Assembly (NCBI RefSeq): GCF_963678975.1
Contig: NC_089273.1
Location: 5,658,507-5,722,506 of the forward strand
Length of the DNA stretch: 64,000 bases
From: Dysidea avara
Taxonomy: Eukaryota > Porifera > Demospongiae > Dictyoceratida > Dysideidae
Reading direction: 5' to 3'
This document shows, piece by piece, positions 34,901-49,500 of the stretch (the first letter of the stretch is position 1; every line of letters begins with the position of its first letter). Made by a program: the position numbers and the translations under genes. The notes beneath the pieces are model-generated. The model was not told where the DNA came from. It made no database searches and worked only from the letters and a program-made list of their open reading frames with translations.

Positions 34901-37900
34901 GTTGGTAGTAGAAAATATTCCAAAGTGTAATATTTTCATGTAATTTTTAGTAACAAAAGAAACCGCTAAATAGTCTTACTGTTGAATATCCCACCTACGT
35001 ATGGTCCATTTTGTTTAATATAGACTGTTTTACTGCTAGGCAAAGCATACGTTTTTATTAATGTTTAAATGGTGTTGATAACATGCTTAGACTAAATCCC
35101 ACAACTGAATATTTCAGGTAGTTATATAAAAGTGACCTGTTCTATTACACTATATTGATCTTTTTCTGTGATATGTATTTTGATAAGCCAGAATGTATAA
35201 TATTGCACAAGTGTTTGCTTATCATGTTAGGATTATACTCAATGCTTTCAGCACTTATTGTGCTCATTATTAGCATGATAGGTTGGTCCCTACCTAGGGC
35301 AATAAATTTGTGCTTTTGTTCATTGGTGATCATATTCATTTTATTTTGATAATTTTTTGAAATTTCCTTTCCTTTTTAGAGGAAACTGAAATATTTGGGA
35401 TAATGCATATATAAACTGTTTTGTAATATGTGACCCATTCGTTTTCATTAAAGTCTATTTTTCCATAAAAATGTATTTAAATATACAAAGATACACATGC
35501 TGCATAAATTTTTTTACACATGTTTTAATTGTTTTACTGTGCACTGAAACAAAGCTAAAATCTATATACCAATGGACTCACCTGTTCACGGAGGGTAAGA
35601 AAATCTTTGTTCAATGTTTATACAGCAAATGGCTTGTGAGTTATCGGTGCTTATTTACAATGCAGTTTATTGTTATAATTTCGAAGTTGAAACAACCGTG
35701 TTCTTTGTCCACATGGAGGAATACAGGAAAGCACTATACCTTGATGAATTTGTCAGTTCGTGGTGAGCAGATTGATCTAAGTCCCATCTTCATAGCCGGT
35801 TTTAGTCATGAGTTATGATTTATTATTAACTTTAAACATCTGTAATTTATTTTCCAAGTTGTTGCTGTACAAACCAAACTTATTACTGTTCAAAATGTCT
35901 AGTGCTATAACTCCAATCATAAACTCTGGTTGTCCACTCCTATGTTACTATAGAAAAGAGAGAAGCAATAAAACGGAAGTCAAGGAATGTGCGAAAACAA
36001 CCGATTTTTGCCCAGTGGGTCACACATATGCAACTCTGTGTGTTTATACATATGTATGAACAATGTATGTACCTTTTTGTTTGCCTATTGGAAGGAATGA
36101 AATAAAGCAAAGGTGATAATGCTGTAATGCCCAACATGTTTTTGTAAAAAAAAAATTAAACGAGCAGTGTGGAGCCATTTAACTTGAGTGATTTCACCAA
36201 GGGTAAAATAATGAATGTTTGATATGTTAATTTGCTAAACAGAAGTGTGTGGAACTTGTGGTTGTGAGCTAGTAAGCATATTTGGTGGAATAACTGTAGC
36301 AGTGAATCATGGCTGGCATAAATGTAATGGAATGAGGACATATCATTAACAAATCCACTTATTGAATTCACTGTTTAAGAGAAGGTCACAAGGTGAGAGT
36401 TGAAGAACATGTTAGCATTTATGTGGCATCTTGATGTGTACCATTATTGCCTGTTCTGTTGCTGTGGCTACAGTAAGTTTCAGTAACGTAGTCCATTAAC
36501 ACCCTTTACCTAGTACTGTTTACTTGCACTGAATAACCAATCAATTGATTAGAGAAACACTATAAAATTAAATACCTGATAATTGGCTCCCATATATTTC
36601 ACTCAAATACACACTAATGTTTAAGCGCTATTAGAGGGAATCACTGTAATTCAGTGACTGGTGTCTTGGTGTAACGCATTTTGTTGTGTATCAATAGTAA
36701 CTCACTTATGTAGCTTAATACTAATATAATGTCAATTACATAAACATGTGTGCTGTGTGAAGGAATAATCACTATTTTACAACTGTGCTTAAAGAGTGGA
36801 TTTAAATGTACCAATTATCGTCAATTATTTGTGATCACTAAATGGGTGATTTAAATTTTGTAGATGTACACTCCACCTTTAGCATCCATTAACTACTGTA
36901 CTCGCCGTCCAGTAGTTTTCATGAAGTACAGTTGTATTCTGCATTGTGCGCTTTTCCATTACTCTTGTGACTTGCATTATCCAGTGACATCATCAACGTT
37001 AAACAGCTTTGCTAGTATCACACTGTCTTTTCCCAGTCTAGTATACATACAAGATGTAGTAGTATGGTAACATATTTTCTGTAGGCAAATACGCTGGATG
37101 AAAAGTTGAACTGGGTGAAACAAGTTGATAAAATCATAGAGAGGAAAATACACATGGGATTAACAGATCGGGTAAGATACAGTTGAAACTATCTCAGTGG
37201 CCACCTGTATAGAAATGCCAACTGTAAATTTATCCAGTGAGACATTTATGAAATTACATAAGAAAGTTTGGTCTTAACATGTACTTGTACAGTGAAATAT
37301 GTATATTTAAGGATACTTTGGCACCGCAAGTTGTCATGGTCAGTTTATGTGCTAAGGAATACTTTGGCAGGTCCAGATTAGGAGGGGTCCCCTCCTTAAA
37401 ATATTTAGAACTGCATAAGCTACACAACTTACTGTGTTTGTCTACAAGTCCATTCTTCAAAATTGCCACCAAATTCAATCTCAGGAAATAAATTTCGTTT
37501 GAAGAGCTATGAACTATAATTACAGCCTTTATATTGACGCTTGCAGTGTTGAAATTTTTAATGAACATTTACAGATTTCAGCAAAATATTTCATACTTTA
37601 CATTTCACAGAGTGTGCTTCACACAGTGAGCAGTCACTTACGTACACCAGTGTAGATCCACCATGCAGCATGACTAACCAACTAATAATTAATGACCTAT
37701 CACTTTTGTCTTGGTCTAGCAAAATTACATATCAAACACTATCAGTTATATTGGGCTCTGAGCCACCTGTAAGTGTTCTCTCAGTTTTAATGCTGTATTT
37801 GATGTTAGATGGACGAATACTATTCTGTAAAGGTGATTTTAGTAGCGTAAGATGTTTCTAAGATGATTTTTTAAAGGTGGCATTTTGGTGGCACATGTCA

Positions 37901-40900
37901 TTTGGGGATATCCCATAGTACTACCATACTGTTTGATATTTCTACACTGTATGATATAGTACAATCACTGAGCTCATACATATGTGCATAATTATATGAC
38001 TGAATAATGAGTGGAGGTAACATTTACAGCATTCGTATGTTTGTAAATGATTGCTTATTTGGTATTTACAGACTAAACTACTATTGTTTGCTGGAATCCA
38101 TGGTATGTATGTTTGCTACGTGCACTGTACAGACGTACGTATGTGTGTGTGTATGTACATAATGAACCCCTTTGTGTTTTAGATGCTTTTGGGGCCATGC
38201 TAAAGTACCCTCGTTAGAGAAGTATTCTAAATATGTGCAGTCTGTACACACTAATGCGATTGAGACCATGGACATGTGTCCTGATTTATCACGTGTCTGT
38301 GTTTAAAAGTGTCCTAATTGTGGGATCCCACTATATGTACATTATGATGTAGCTACTATGGGTAAAGTATTTCTGTGTATGTGTACTGTATGTCTGTTCA
38401 GTAATTCATTCATCAAAACTACATGCTAACATAATTGTTCTTTATATTTTATTGTACAGCAGCAGGTCGAGGTCCTGATGATGTCAGTCAACAAACTAGT
38501 AACACTACAACTGATGCCAAGCAATTTTTGTCAGAACAAGCAGGAATGGGATTACATTACATGGAGCAACTGGTAGTGTAGTTGTGCTAGTTAGTGTATT
38601 TATTTGGATAGCAGCTGTGCTTTAGTATGATATGGATCCATGCACATCTTGAGTAGTCATGTGTTCATACCACCTTTTGTAAGAAAGGACTTTTATTTTG
38701 GTCAACTGTTGTTCTGTGAGAGTACATGTGTACTCTATTAGAGTAGCTCTATACGGGTGTTGTTTTTATTTGAACAAATGTGACCGGATCTCCAAGAATC
38801 CCATATGTTTGTGCAAGCCTAAGTTTACAGTAGAATGCTTTATACGCAATGGTTGGAGTATTTACGAAATTGCAAAAAGAAAAAAAAACATTAAATAATA
38901 ATAAAAAAATCTGTAAATGTTTAAGCCCTTCCTTCATTATTAAGTTACATACGTCAAACCTTTTTTTTTTGAAGTCTATACTACAATTCCTAAACCGCTA
39001 TTTACATCATAGAAAGGAGGTACTGGTATATAAACAAGCCCATTAAACTACCTGTTACTATCTAGTTACATAAATACATATGTATTGCAAGTGTTATAGG
39101 TGCATGACTGCTGGTTTTGTATTACCTCAGAACATCGTCTATATGGAGCATACATGTGGCTCAATGGGATAGACACTACATTTTCAGCCAATCAAAGTTC
39201 AGTTTGAATTCTACTGTTGTCGTGCATTTTGTCATTATTTTGGTACATTTATTGCATTTTATGTGGTATATTTGGAAGTAAAAAATGATAACAATTATAA
39301 TGTTAGTAATTACAAAAGCCTAGATAATTAGTAAAATTTAAAGTATAATTGATTGGAGGAGGACAAAGTTTACAGTACTTATCATTGTATAAAGGATCAT
39401 GGAGGTTTTAACTTCTCACAAAAAAATATATATTGACCAGATATCAGCCTCATAACACCTTGCCTCAAGCCAGTGTCTTCAGTACAACCAGAAATGCGTC
39501 CAATAGGTTGCTGCAAAATTTACTATTTTCTGTACACGTATGTATTTAATGAAATTCTACTGACTGACTGACTGCCTGACTGACTGATGTCTTCAGACTC
39601 AATAACTATTAGGGCTACAGACTTTATTTTATTCACTTTAGCCTAACAGGTGCCTTTTGGCATATTGCAGTATGTACGATGCATGTTTCATGGACTTACC
39701 TGGGTCCTCCCATTTACATATCTTTGTTGACAGTGCAACATGTCAATTTACAATAGAGCATGATGGCTCCCCTAAGTTTGTAACAAGTATTGTCCGAGTT
39801 TTCTGTTCTGACTGGATTATGTAATTGCAGAGGTCATTTTCATAGTGTTCTTTGTTTGTGATGGTGTGTAATGGGCTAAACATATGGCCACTTTGCTACT
39901 GACAGCATTAATGTGGTATGACAGGTTTCACCAGTCGTAATAACGTATACAAGGAAAACAAGTTGATGTTGTGCTACTTCTAAAAACCAGGCATTCATGC
40001 AGTTTGTTCTAGGCAATCACATAATTAACCATGCCATTACTTATCTAGTTAGACTATATGTTTTGTAAATGTTGTAATTTAACATAATTATTTTGTAAAG
40101 TTTAAATTATGCACTACCCATGACTGAATTAGGGATTTAATTAATGTCCATAGTATAAATGGCAACCTCCCTTTGTTTCAATTTTTTTAAATTTCTTTGA
40201 TCTTAAGAGTGCTCGCTGATATTTGAAGCCGTTTAAGTGCCAGCCCAGAAACCACATGCGGCTGTTGCATCATAATTGGCATTACTATGCATACTTGTAG
40301 TATCGGTGTTAAGCGCCTGTGTTTTGCGCCAGAGAACACGTACGAGAGAACACGAGGAAGAGCAGCATGTTTTTTACTTTAAAATCGTCGCTGAAGTGTT
40401 AGCAAATGATTGTCTGATGGATCAATAGTTACACTCGTGAATTAGTCTAAAAGTAAGTGTTATTATAAGGCGACAAGTGTGAACGTATGTTTTGCTTGTA
40501 GCTAACATGCGTTCGTGCCTTGTTTTCTCGAGTGATAGGGTATGCTGGTAGTTTGTATTGTAATTGTAAGCTGCTTATGTAGGGGACTATGTTACCAGCT
40601 GGAATCACAAGGCGTTACAAGCTGCTGATGATGGCGTGCCTAGCGTAACCTAATGAAGGGTAGTTTGTATTGTAATTGTAAGCTGCTTATGTAGGGAACT
40701 ATGTTACCAGCTGGAATCACAAGGCGTTACAAGCTGCTGATGATGGCGTGCCTAGCGTAACCTAATGAAGAGCAGCTTGCTGGAGACTCCAGGCGTAGCA
40801 AGAAGCTGTTCCCGTGTGTGAAGAAGAGAAAACAGAGCTTCTTTGTGTTTTGAACAGCATTTATGACATGTTATTTTGAAAAGTTGGTGATTGCGGTTAA

Positions 40901-43552
40901 TAGGAATTTGTGTGGTTATATATTAATAATGTTGGGCGCACGCAATCTTTGCACATGTTTACTAAAAATAAAATTAGTTTTTGAGTGATAGCTGTAAAAG
41001 CTTCAAATTCTGCACGGAGATAGGCAGATAAATTCTCTACAGGACTATGAAAAGATTTTGTCCGTAGCACTATGGCTTCGCGAGTAATGGCGATGGAAAC
41101 ACGAGGGTTTGGTTAGTGAAACACACTTTCAGGGCTTACTTATTATCAATGTAAGCTATGGATTAATACTTTTCATAGATATGTGAGTTGTAACCTTTAG
41201 TATATTTAGCACAATTTCCAGCGCTCTAGTGGTAAAGATGAAGGACTAGTTTCGATTTAAGCGCTCTGGAAAGAATTTCACGTAGCTATAGAACGGTAAA
41301 GGCTAGTGAAATTCTGTTTGGTTTGTGTTGAAGAGAAGGGGAACCACTACCAATATAAGTACCATATGGATTCATTTTACACGTTGTCTGGTTATAAGAG
41401 GCAGTACAAAATCACGCATTGTATGGCTTCAAATATCCGCGAGCACCCTTTTATTATTATTATTATTTATCTGATTTGTCAAAAAGACAGGGTGACACCA
41501 AAAGGCAGAGCCTGTACGAGGGTGTTTCCCTTAATCAAACTTAAAATTCTTTAATGCAATGCTGCACCTGCATGAGGGTGAAAGACACTGCTCATACCAC
41601 CCTCAAATTCCAATAAGAAAAATGCTACAAGTATCCCAGCAACTTGAGTGAGCGAGCTCAAGGAGCTCGAGCAATCAGCTACAAATTATTAATTTATTGT
41701 GTATATTCATTGTTACTAATTCACAGTGATAAGGGATCTACTTCTTCCAATTTCACATGGGCATCAACTTTGGCACAACACAAATTGTGCTAGTGTTGGT
41801 TATCAACATAATTTTCAATTAATGCCTACTTGCCCTTTACTGTTTGTATTAAATTCAAGCATGGACAGAGTGTTTCACATTCATTTCCAATCAGGCGTTT
41901 GTCTTAGAGGCATTAAAACAAGATACCCATATGTAAGTGTTAGTCAGTTAATAATGGACCTTATCCATATTGACGTCATAATTAATTGACATGTTAGTGT
42001 GGGGACTTTATCACGTTTTCATTCGTAGTAACCAAATTGAACTTTGTTTGTGGCTTTCAGGACATGCAACCATTATAAAGGTAATAGCTAGTCAGTGTGA
42101 TGTGGCAATACAAAATAATCCCACCAGACAAAGCTACTGTAGACCTAAGTTTTGATATAGGTATAAAACCACACACATTTGTCTTGTAAGTACGTAAGTA
42201 TGTATGCCTCACCTTGTCCCTTGCTGCAGTATGTAAATGTTATCATAACAAAACACTAACTCTCCCAATACAACCCTATACAAAGTCCGAACACTATCAC
42301 TGCCATTTTTATGTGGTGACTTCAATGTGGATAAGGTCCATTGCATCAGTCTGGCTAAAAAACTAATTAACTGACATACACCCTCAAAAAGTTTAGTTGT
42401 CACCTAGAATGCTTTGTGAACTAGAGATTTTGTTTATCACTAGAGATTTTGTTTACCCTTTGGGCAGCTATGGGCATGCCTGGTTTTCTGAGATACTATT
42501 TTTCCTAAAAGCATTTCTTCACATCCACACTTGTGCTGTATAAACTTACATACTGTAATTTGCTTGTTTTTCGTTGTAAAATAATTTTCATATGCAAAAT
42601 TTGTACGAAAGTTTCTCCAGATCGAATTTCCCTAATAGAGCAGTCATTTACATAAATCATACAAAAATATTTTTACACGACAATTTTTATCACAATTTTT
42701 TTGGATGAAAATAAAGCGAATTATGGTAGTGTAAACGCTCTCCACACTGTGTACTAAACTCTCAGGCGGATAATCTTTGTTATGAGGTATACTTCAATGC
42801 TTCGAGATACATAAGGTGAATCTCGTTTCTGAATAATATTATGGTGTGAATAGCCTTCCCAGTGGGCTGTACTAGTGTTGTAGCAACCAACAAAATGACA
42901 GCACCAGTCTTGTAGGATACCAGAAAAGTTCTGCGTATCTCTTCAAGTCGAAAAGGGCAAGTCCCTCATGAAGAAAATGAAGAGCAGAATAAAGGCTTTC
43001 AAAAGAGAATTTTTGTAAGAAAGCACGATAGGCTATAGAACCAATAAGAAGATACTTCTGTACATAATTTGTGGTTTGTTCAGGTTATGTTTATTTGCTT
43101 AGCAACACATACAGATTGAAGTATGAAATAAAATAAATTCCCAGTGGTATATCTTCAGGTGTATGTGATCTTCCTTGTTTCACTACTTTTTATTTCTTAG
43201 ATCCCTAATATTGAACTTAAAATTCCTGTACTTTTATTATATAGTCTATTAATGTCAATAGCAATTGTTGCAAGGAGGTCTAGTATTTCTTCTAGTGGTT
43301 TATGTGAATAAGTACGTACAACATTTCTGGGCTTCTACTCTGATTAATGCATTACAGTAGACTTAGTCTAAGTGGTATTATCAACTGTTACAATGTGTGT
43401 TTCTCTCCTTAGAAGAAACAAAAGAAAGCTCCACCAAGGCGGACATCTAAAACGTATTCACATGCGCCTATTAACTTTGAACCACGTCAATTACCAGCAG
43501 GTACGCATGCGTGTGTGCCTGTGTTCTGTGTGTATGTGTGTTTGTAGTGTGT

Positions 43553-43597
<45 letters not shown>

Positions 43598-46500
43598 TGT
43601 AGTGTGTGTGCATGCGTGGCGTGGAGTGGTGTGCATGAGTGTGTATGTATCAATACAATATGGATGATACTAGTACATATACTTGTGTAGTGTATACAAT
43701 AGAGTGTCTAGTCTGTAATCCATTTACATAACTGACAGAACTAAGTACCAAATAATTGATATGTATTATTCTGTTTTTGTTGTTTTTTTTTTGTTTGTTT
43801 TTTTGCCATATGGACATAGCCAACTGTGGGCTTACTTGAAACTAAGATTACACTTGCTAGTCATTGGGTATTACTATTCACTGGACTGGATTGCTGGACT
43901 GACATATTTTTACATTTTATGGTTGGATTTGTTAAGCCTTGCTAGCTAAATGCTTTCGTGGAACCTTTAGCCATTACTAAATGCTGAATGTGAGCATTGG
44001 AATAAGGAAAAAACTGCCTTCTAGTGATTTCACTACTGCTCTATAGTACTTACGTATGTATATATTCCTTATCCTTGTGTGTAGTAATACTGAAGGGCTG
44101 TGATAGTAGGGTTGGGCGATAATGAAAAATATACCACTTTGACACCTCAGATCAAAGGAAACCACAGGGTTATATATCACATATTGTCCTGACCACAGGG
44201 TGATATCTAGATATCGCCCTGCAGTTAGGGCAATATCATGACATAGCCCTGACCACAACTGCCTTTGATGCTGAGGCAGCTACAAAGCATCAGTTATCTT
44301 TGATTATTTATAGAGATGCTTGAAGTTTTGCATTGTGGGTTTGAGTTAAACATGTTGATTTAGTTAGGGGCATTGTTGTGAAGTAAAAAGAATTGAGTGA
44401 GTCAGCATTGCATAGTTCAGTTACTAAGCATCACTAAATAATCATTTTTTGCAATGTGGGGATTGTTTTTCTACAGAGTACATTTCAACTGCATGAAAAG
44501 ATGCCTCAAACATTTGTCCAAGTGTTTATTTTAGCACTTTATTCATCCACAAAGTGGTTATTTGGTTTAAAATGGTATGACTACAACCAATGAAACCCAC
44601 AATCATTTCTTTTTTGTGCCCACAATTTAAACCCACAATCGATTTTTGCAAACCTCTGTATAAAAGTAATGTAGTGAATGCAGGTTTGTCTTCCTTCACC
44701 TATTAGGTGAGCATACCAGAGTGGTATATATTACTTTTACCATGGCCACTCGGGATTTACCTGATATATATGTCCTCAAGCTTGGGCATATATATCAGGC
44801 AAATCCCTTGTGGCCATGGTATAACTATTAAAAGTACACCACGATATATCATGAAAGCATTTATTGCGATAATTGATATTATCATGATATTGCATGCTCA
44901 TTAGAAAAATCATGTTATGTTCATTTCATATGTACAAGTTTTGATATGTGTTGTAGCTATTGTTATACCCATCCCATAAACAACCCCTAAGCAATAAACA
45001 CTGCATAATAGCTTCATGCTAAATGTGATTTGCTGCATTTATAAGACAGTATCATTATTGCCATTTTATTTTGTAACCAATTTCTCAGTATATCATAAAC
45101 TTGATATATCACGATGTGTAAAAGTACCCTTGATACAGTTATTGTCTCAGCAATGATATGTCGTTATATTGCTCAACCCTATGTGATAGTTAGCAAATTG
45201 CTAATGATATACTTGAACAACATAACAACAACCGTTGGGATACAGTACAATCTGAGATAAAGCTGATCAATCTACGCATCTTCATTAAATTTCTTTAATA
45301 TACAAAATTGTCACGCAACAATAAAGTTCTTTCTGCCTACCGTAGCTGCGTACTTGCATGTGCTATTTGTTAGAACATTTTAGAATTGCCACTCCCTATC
45401 ATCATTGCTATCACAGCCCTGCAAAATGACTATACACGGGATAAGGGGTATATATGTATTGTAGAGCCGTAGAGGAGATTTTGCTTATTCCACTGCTTAT
45501 ATTCAACATTAGTAATGTGATAAAGGTTACATAAAGGCCTTTAGCTAACAAGACGTAACAAATCAGACCATGTAACATGTAAAAACCAAAAATATGTCAG
45601 TCCAGTAGTTCAGTGTAGTTTTCCAGTCCAGTAAATGGTAATACTCCTAGTCATGGAACTATAATAAGGACTGAATGTTTTATCAGAGTAGTCTAACCCT
45701 AATAGAGCTGTGCGATTATCTAGTTATATCAGATTATCAAGATAAACATAAGGATGATAGGTTTATCATAGTGTATAGTAGGGACCAGAAAGGAGTAGGC
45801 GTGTCCCACGAAATAACATGACCCAAAAACCAGCCTTAATTTACCCTGATGACATTGAGGCAGCATTGGTTAGGTAAAACTAAGCTCAAACAAGCTTTTA
45901 GATTGACCTGAAATGCTTTCAGCAAGTTGCTACGGGATTTTAAAAATATATATTTTAAGCAAAATTTTCTACTGACTGACTGCCTGATACCTTCAGACAA
46001 GCGTAACTCGATAACAGCTAAGGCTACGGGCTTGATTTTTTCACTGTTTGGCATTGTTTCAGCCTGAGAGGTACCTTTTGGCATATCACAGTACATACAA
46101 TACATTCTTCATGGACTTACCAGTGTCCTCCTTTGTGTCCCATTCATCTTTGTTGACAGTGAAAAGTGTCAATTTGGTGGTAGCATGTCATGGCTTCCCT
46201 TTGTAACAGAAATCATCCGTATTTTTCATAGTGGCTATTTTGATTGTAGGGTTGCCTATTGAACAGTTATTGATTCATACTGCTGTGTGTTGGGGGTTGA
46301 GCATAGCCGAAAACAAAGTGTAATGGATGCTTCACTTTTCAGATGATAATTGATACAATATAACTGGGACGTACAGCACCCAGGGATATAACACGTCTTA
46401 TTGTTTTACTGTGATTTAATATCGTGCACCAGCGTTGAAACCGGGTCGGGTCAACCAGGTCATCCGGGTCCGACCCGGTTTACAAATTATCCGGGTCTGA

Positions 46501-49500
46501 TCCGGATTGGATCACTTGAGAAACAAAATTATTCATTTGACGACGTGGAAACTTATAAACGCTATCGCGTAGCTCTTTCGTGAGCCACACCCACTTATCA
46601 CATTACAAACATATGCTCAGCCACGCCCATTTATTAGTAAATGCAGTATGTAGCATGAAACTGAGGGTATCTATGGTGAGGGGTAGCTATTGTCAGTAGG
46701 TGATGACCTTTTTTTTTTTTTTTTTTTTTTTTTTTTCTTTTTTTTTTTTTTGGTCTTCAACCTACAGCTAGGCTGAAGTTGCAATTCCAATGTCTGGATT
46801 TACTCAACACAAATCGAATGCTCAAAACGTAGTCTTGCTCGCTTGAGACTAGCCGAAACATAGCCCTTATCGTACGCCTCGGCTTTAATTAATCCGGGTC
46901 AAATCCTGGTCTGACCCGGATTGCTCATCCGGGTCAGCAGTAGTGAACCAGTTTCAACGCTGTCGTGCACTACTCCAGTACTTTTTACTCTAGTTGAAAA
47001 TTCCAAATTTTTTTGTGTACTTGTTTATATAGATAATAAGAACTTCCATAAATTACTTGTACACCTGATGATGTAAACAACTCCAACTCTCCCGCCACTT
47101 AGACAGAGTGCTGAAACTAACATTTTTACCTCTTTACACTATTCAAATTTAAAGAATTGTAACTTATTTTAGGGTGTGCTCATTCTTAGTAATACGTACG
47201 TGTGAATTGTATGTACAGTGTTGTAAATTTCAAAGCTCCAGGAAATCTTACAATCCTCAGGGATCCTTATTCTTTACAATCCTTGAGGCTGAAGCATTAC
47301 AATCATTGTTACAATCTAATTCTCAAAGCTCCTTAAGTTCTCTGGGTATATACTTGTCTGTTCATACCCTGTTCAGTTTTCAGTGACATAAAAAAAACAA
47401 CAAGAAATTGTTCATTGTTGTGTATATATTGTCTATAGAAGACAAAGAACCTCCAGTCTCTCAAAAGGAATTGAAAAAGAAAAGATGTAAGTGAATCTTG
47501 ATATGGTTTACTGTACGTTTGTAGTTATAACAATTCAGTTTATGCATACTTGATTTTGTGGTCAGAGTTGTCTGGTATTACAAGATGCTACCTCCAGTGC
47601 ATGTAGTTTGCTGTACTAATTGTCAAAAGCCCTGGCCATTGTTGGCCAATAAGTTGGCTTAGTGTACATATTTTTTGCTTCCATTTTCATTGTGAAACAC
47701 TGTTGGCAATTCTGTCACAGGAGTGGATACAAGAGCTTGCAAAAGGAGGGATTCAAACAATTCAGATCCAGACTAGGGGAATTGATGCATACAATATTCA
47801 TTACTACTTGTCAATATGACATGATCACTGTAATGAGGTGGTCTTATAATGAGATCATGAAGTACACCTTAGCTGTGTATGTTTAGGACCTACTTGACAT
47901 GATTACTATAATGAGGTGGTCTTATTAAACAGATGAGAGGTGTCAGTGTACTGCTGCTATTGAATATACAAATGCAGTAATATAGTATTTTTATTGTAGT
48001 TGCAGCCACTGGAAGAAGTCAGAGTGTACTTGAATCAATAGATAGAGGACTTGGTGGAGTAACTGAAGAGAAGATATCAGATAAAGCTGTGAATGAAGAG
48101 TATTCAAGAAAAGCACAGGTTTGTAAACATACTGCATAGTGTATATTTTGCTATTGAGTTTGCATGTTTTTGTTTTATTTGATAATAATAAAATAGTTAC
48201 AGTCTTGTAGAACTACGTACGTACCTTAAACTATGAAGCACTGAAATAAAGAAAATTATGAAATTCATTACACTGTACAGCCTCATACGCTGTATGAAAG
48301 CCACATTCAAATGAATGCTAGTCTAGCCAGAGAAGTGTCCAGGACAATAGATAAAACGTGGGCCAACCAATCGCTGACACTGTACGCGTACTGACCATCT
48401 CGCTGACTACACGTGTGGTGCCTCCATCTCTCAGTTGGATTTTGAATAGTTTGAAGGAACAGCAGAAGCATGTAAGGAGAAATTTATAAGTATGATTCCA
48501 ATTATTAGACCTGACCATCCCTTTTATTGTAAAAAAGCACTACTTAATGTTTACTCATGGTGGGTATCAGTTTAACCTATCCAATATTCGAAATCCGAGC
48601 TAAAATGGTATAAGGAGAAAGACCGAATACTTACAGTGGTCACAGCTGCTTCTTGTGCGATCAAGTATCTAATTGCACAAGTTGCTAAACCTTGATGCGC
48701 CGTTACAACTTGTGTAGTATAGCCTCATGCCAGACTGTTTTTTTTTTTAACTTTTGCGTGGGGGAAAAGAGACCGGTGAATCTCCAATAGCATTTTTGTG
48801 CAGCCGGATTTACATCTTTTGGGGATCATTGATTAGTGGTAATGGAGCATTAAAGATATGAGAATGGGAAAATAGCTCACATTTACTTGACAAACCTTTA
48901 ATTTAAACTCTGCAATGAGTCTGCATCCAAGAGTGCATGCACCGTATTTTCCATTCTTGCTTCATTAAGACTGCTTTGCTATTCACTAATCAACGATCCT
49001 CAAAGTTGTAGATCCGGCTGCTCAAAAAGTCTTTTAGAGATCCACTAGACCCTTTTTCTCCACCCTCACACAAAAGAAAATAAAGTGGTCTGCGCAATAG
49101 ACTAGCCAAGGTAGTGATCCCTGCTGCTCTTCTGACTTGATAAACCAATCACTGACTACCTCCTTAGACTTACTTATGAAGACATCTTTATTGAAGAGAC
49201 CTTTAAAGTGGAAAGAACAGAAATTAAATTTAAATTTAATTGATAATAGATAATAGCTACGATACATTTTTGCACAGTAACAAATATAATGAAGTGAAAA
49301 CCAATACTCACGTGTACAGTGTATTTGTAACAGTCACAGTGTATCACTGCAGCTTAGATGGCATTCCACGTCGTTCTGTCACTGCTGTTTCAATGCCAAT
49401 TCCCAGGAACTAAATGTTTGCAAAATGGGAACTTTTTTGTAGATGGCTGATTAATTGCCTACTTAGCTAGAACTGCATCATGGGCTACTGGTTTTTTAAA

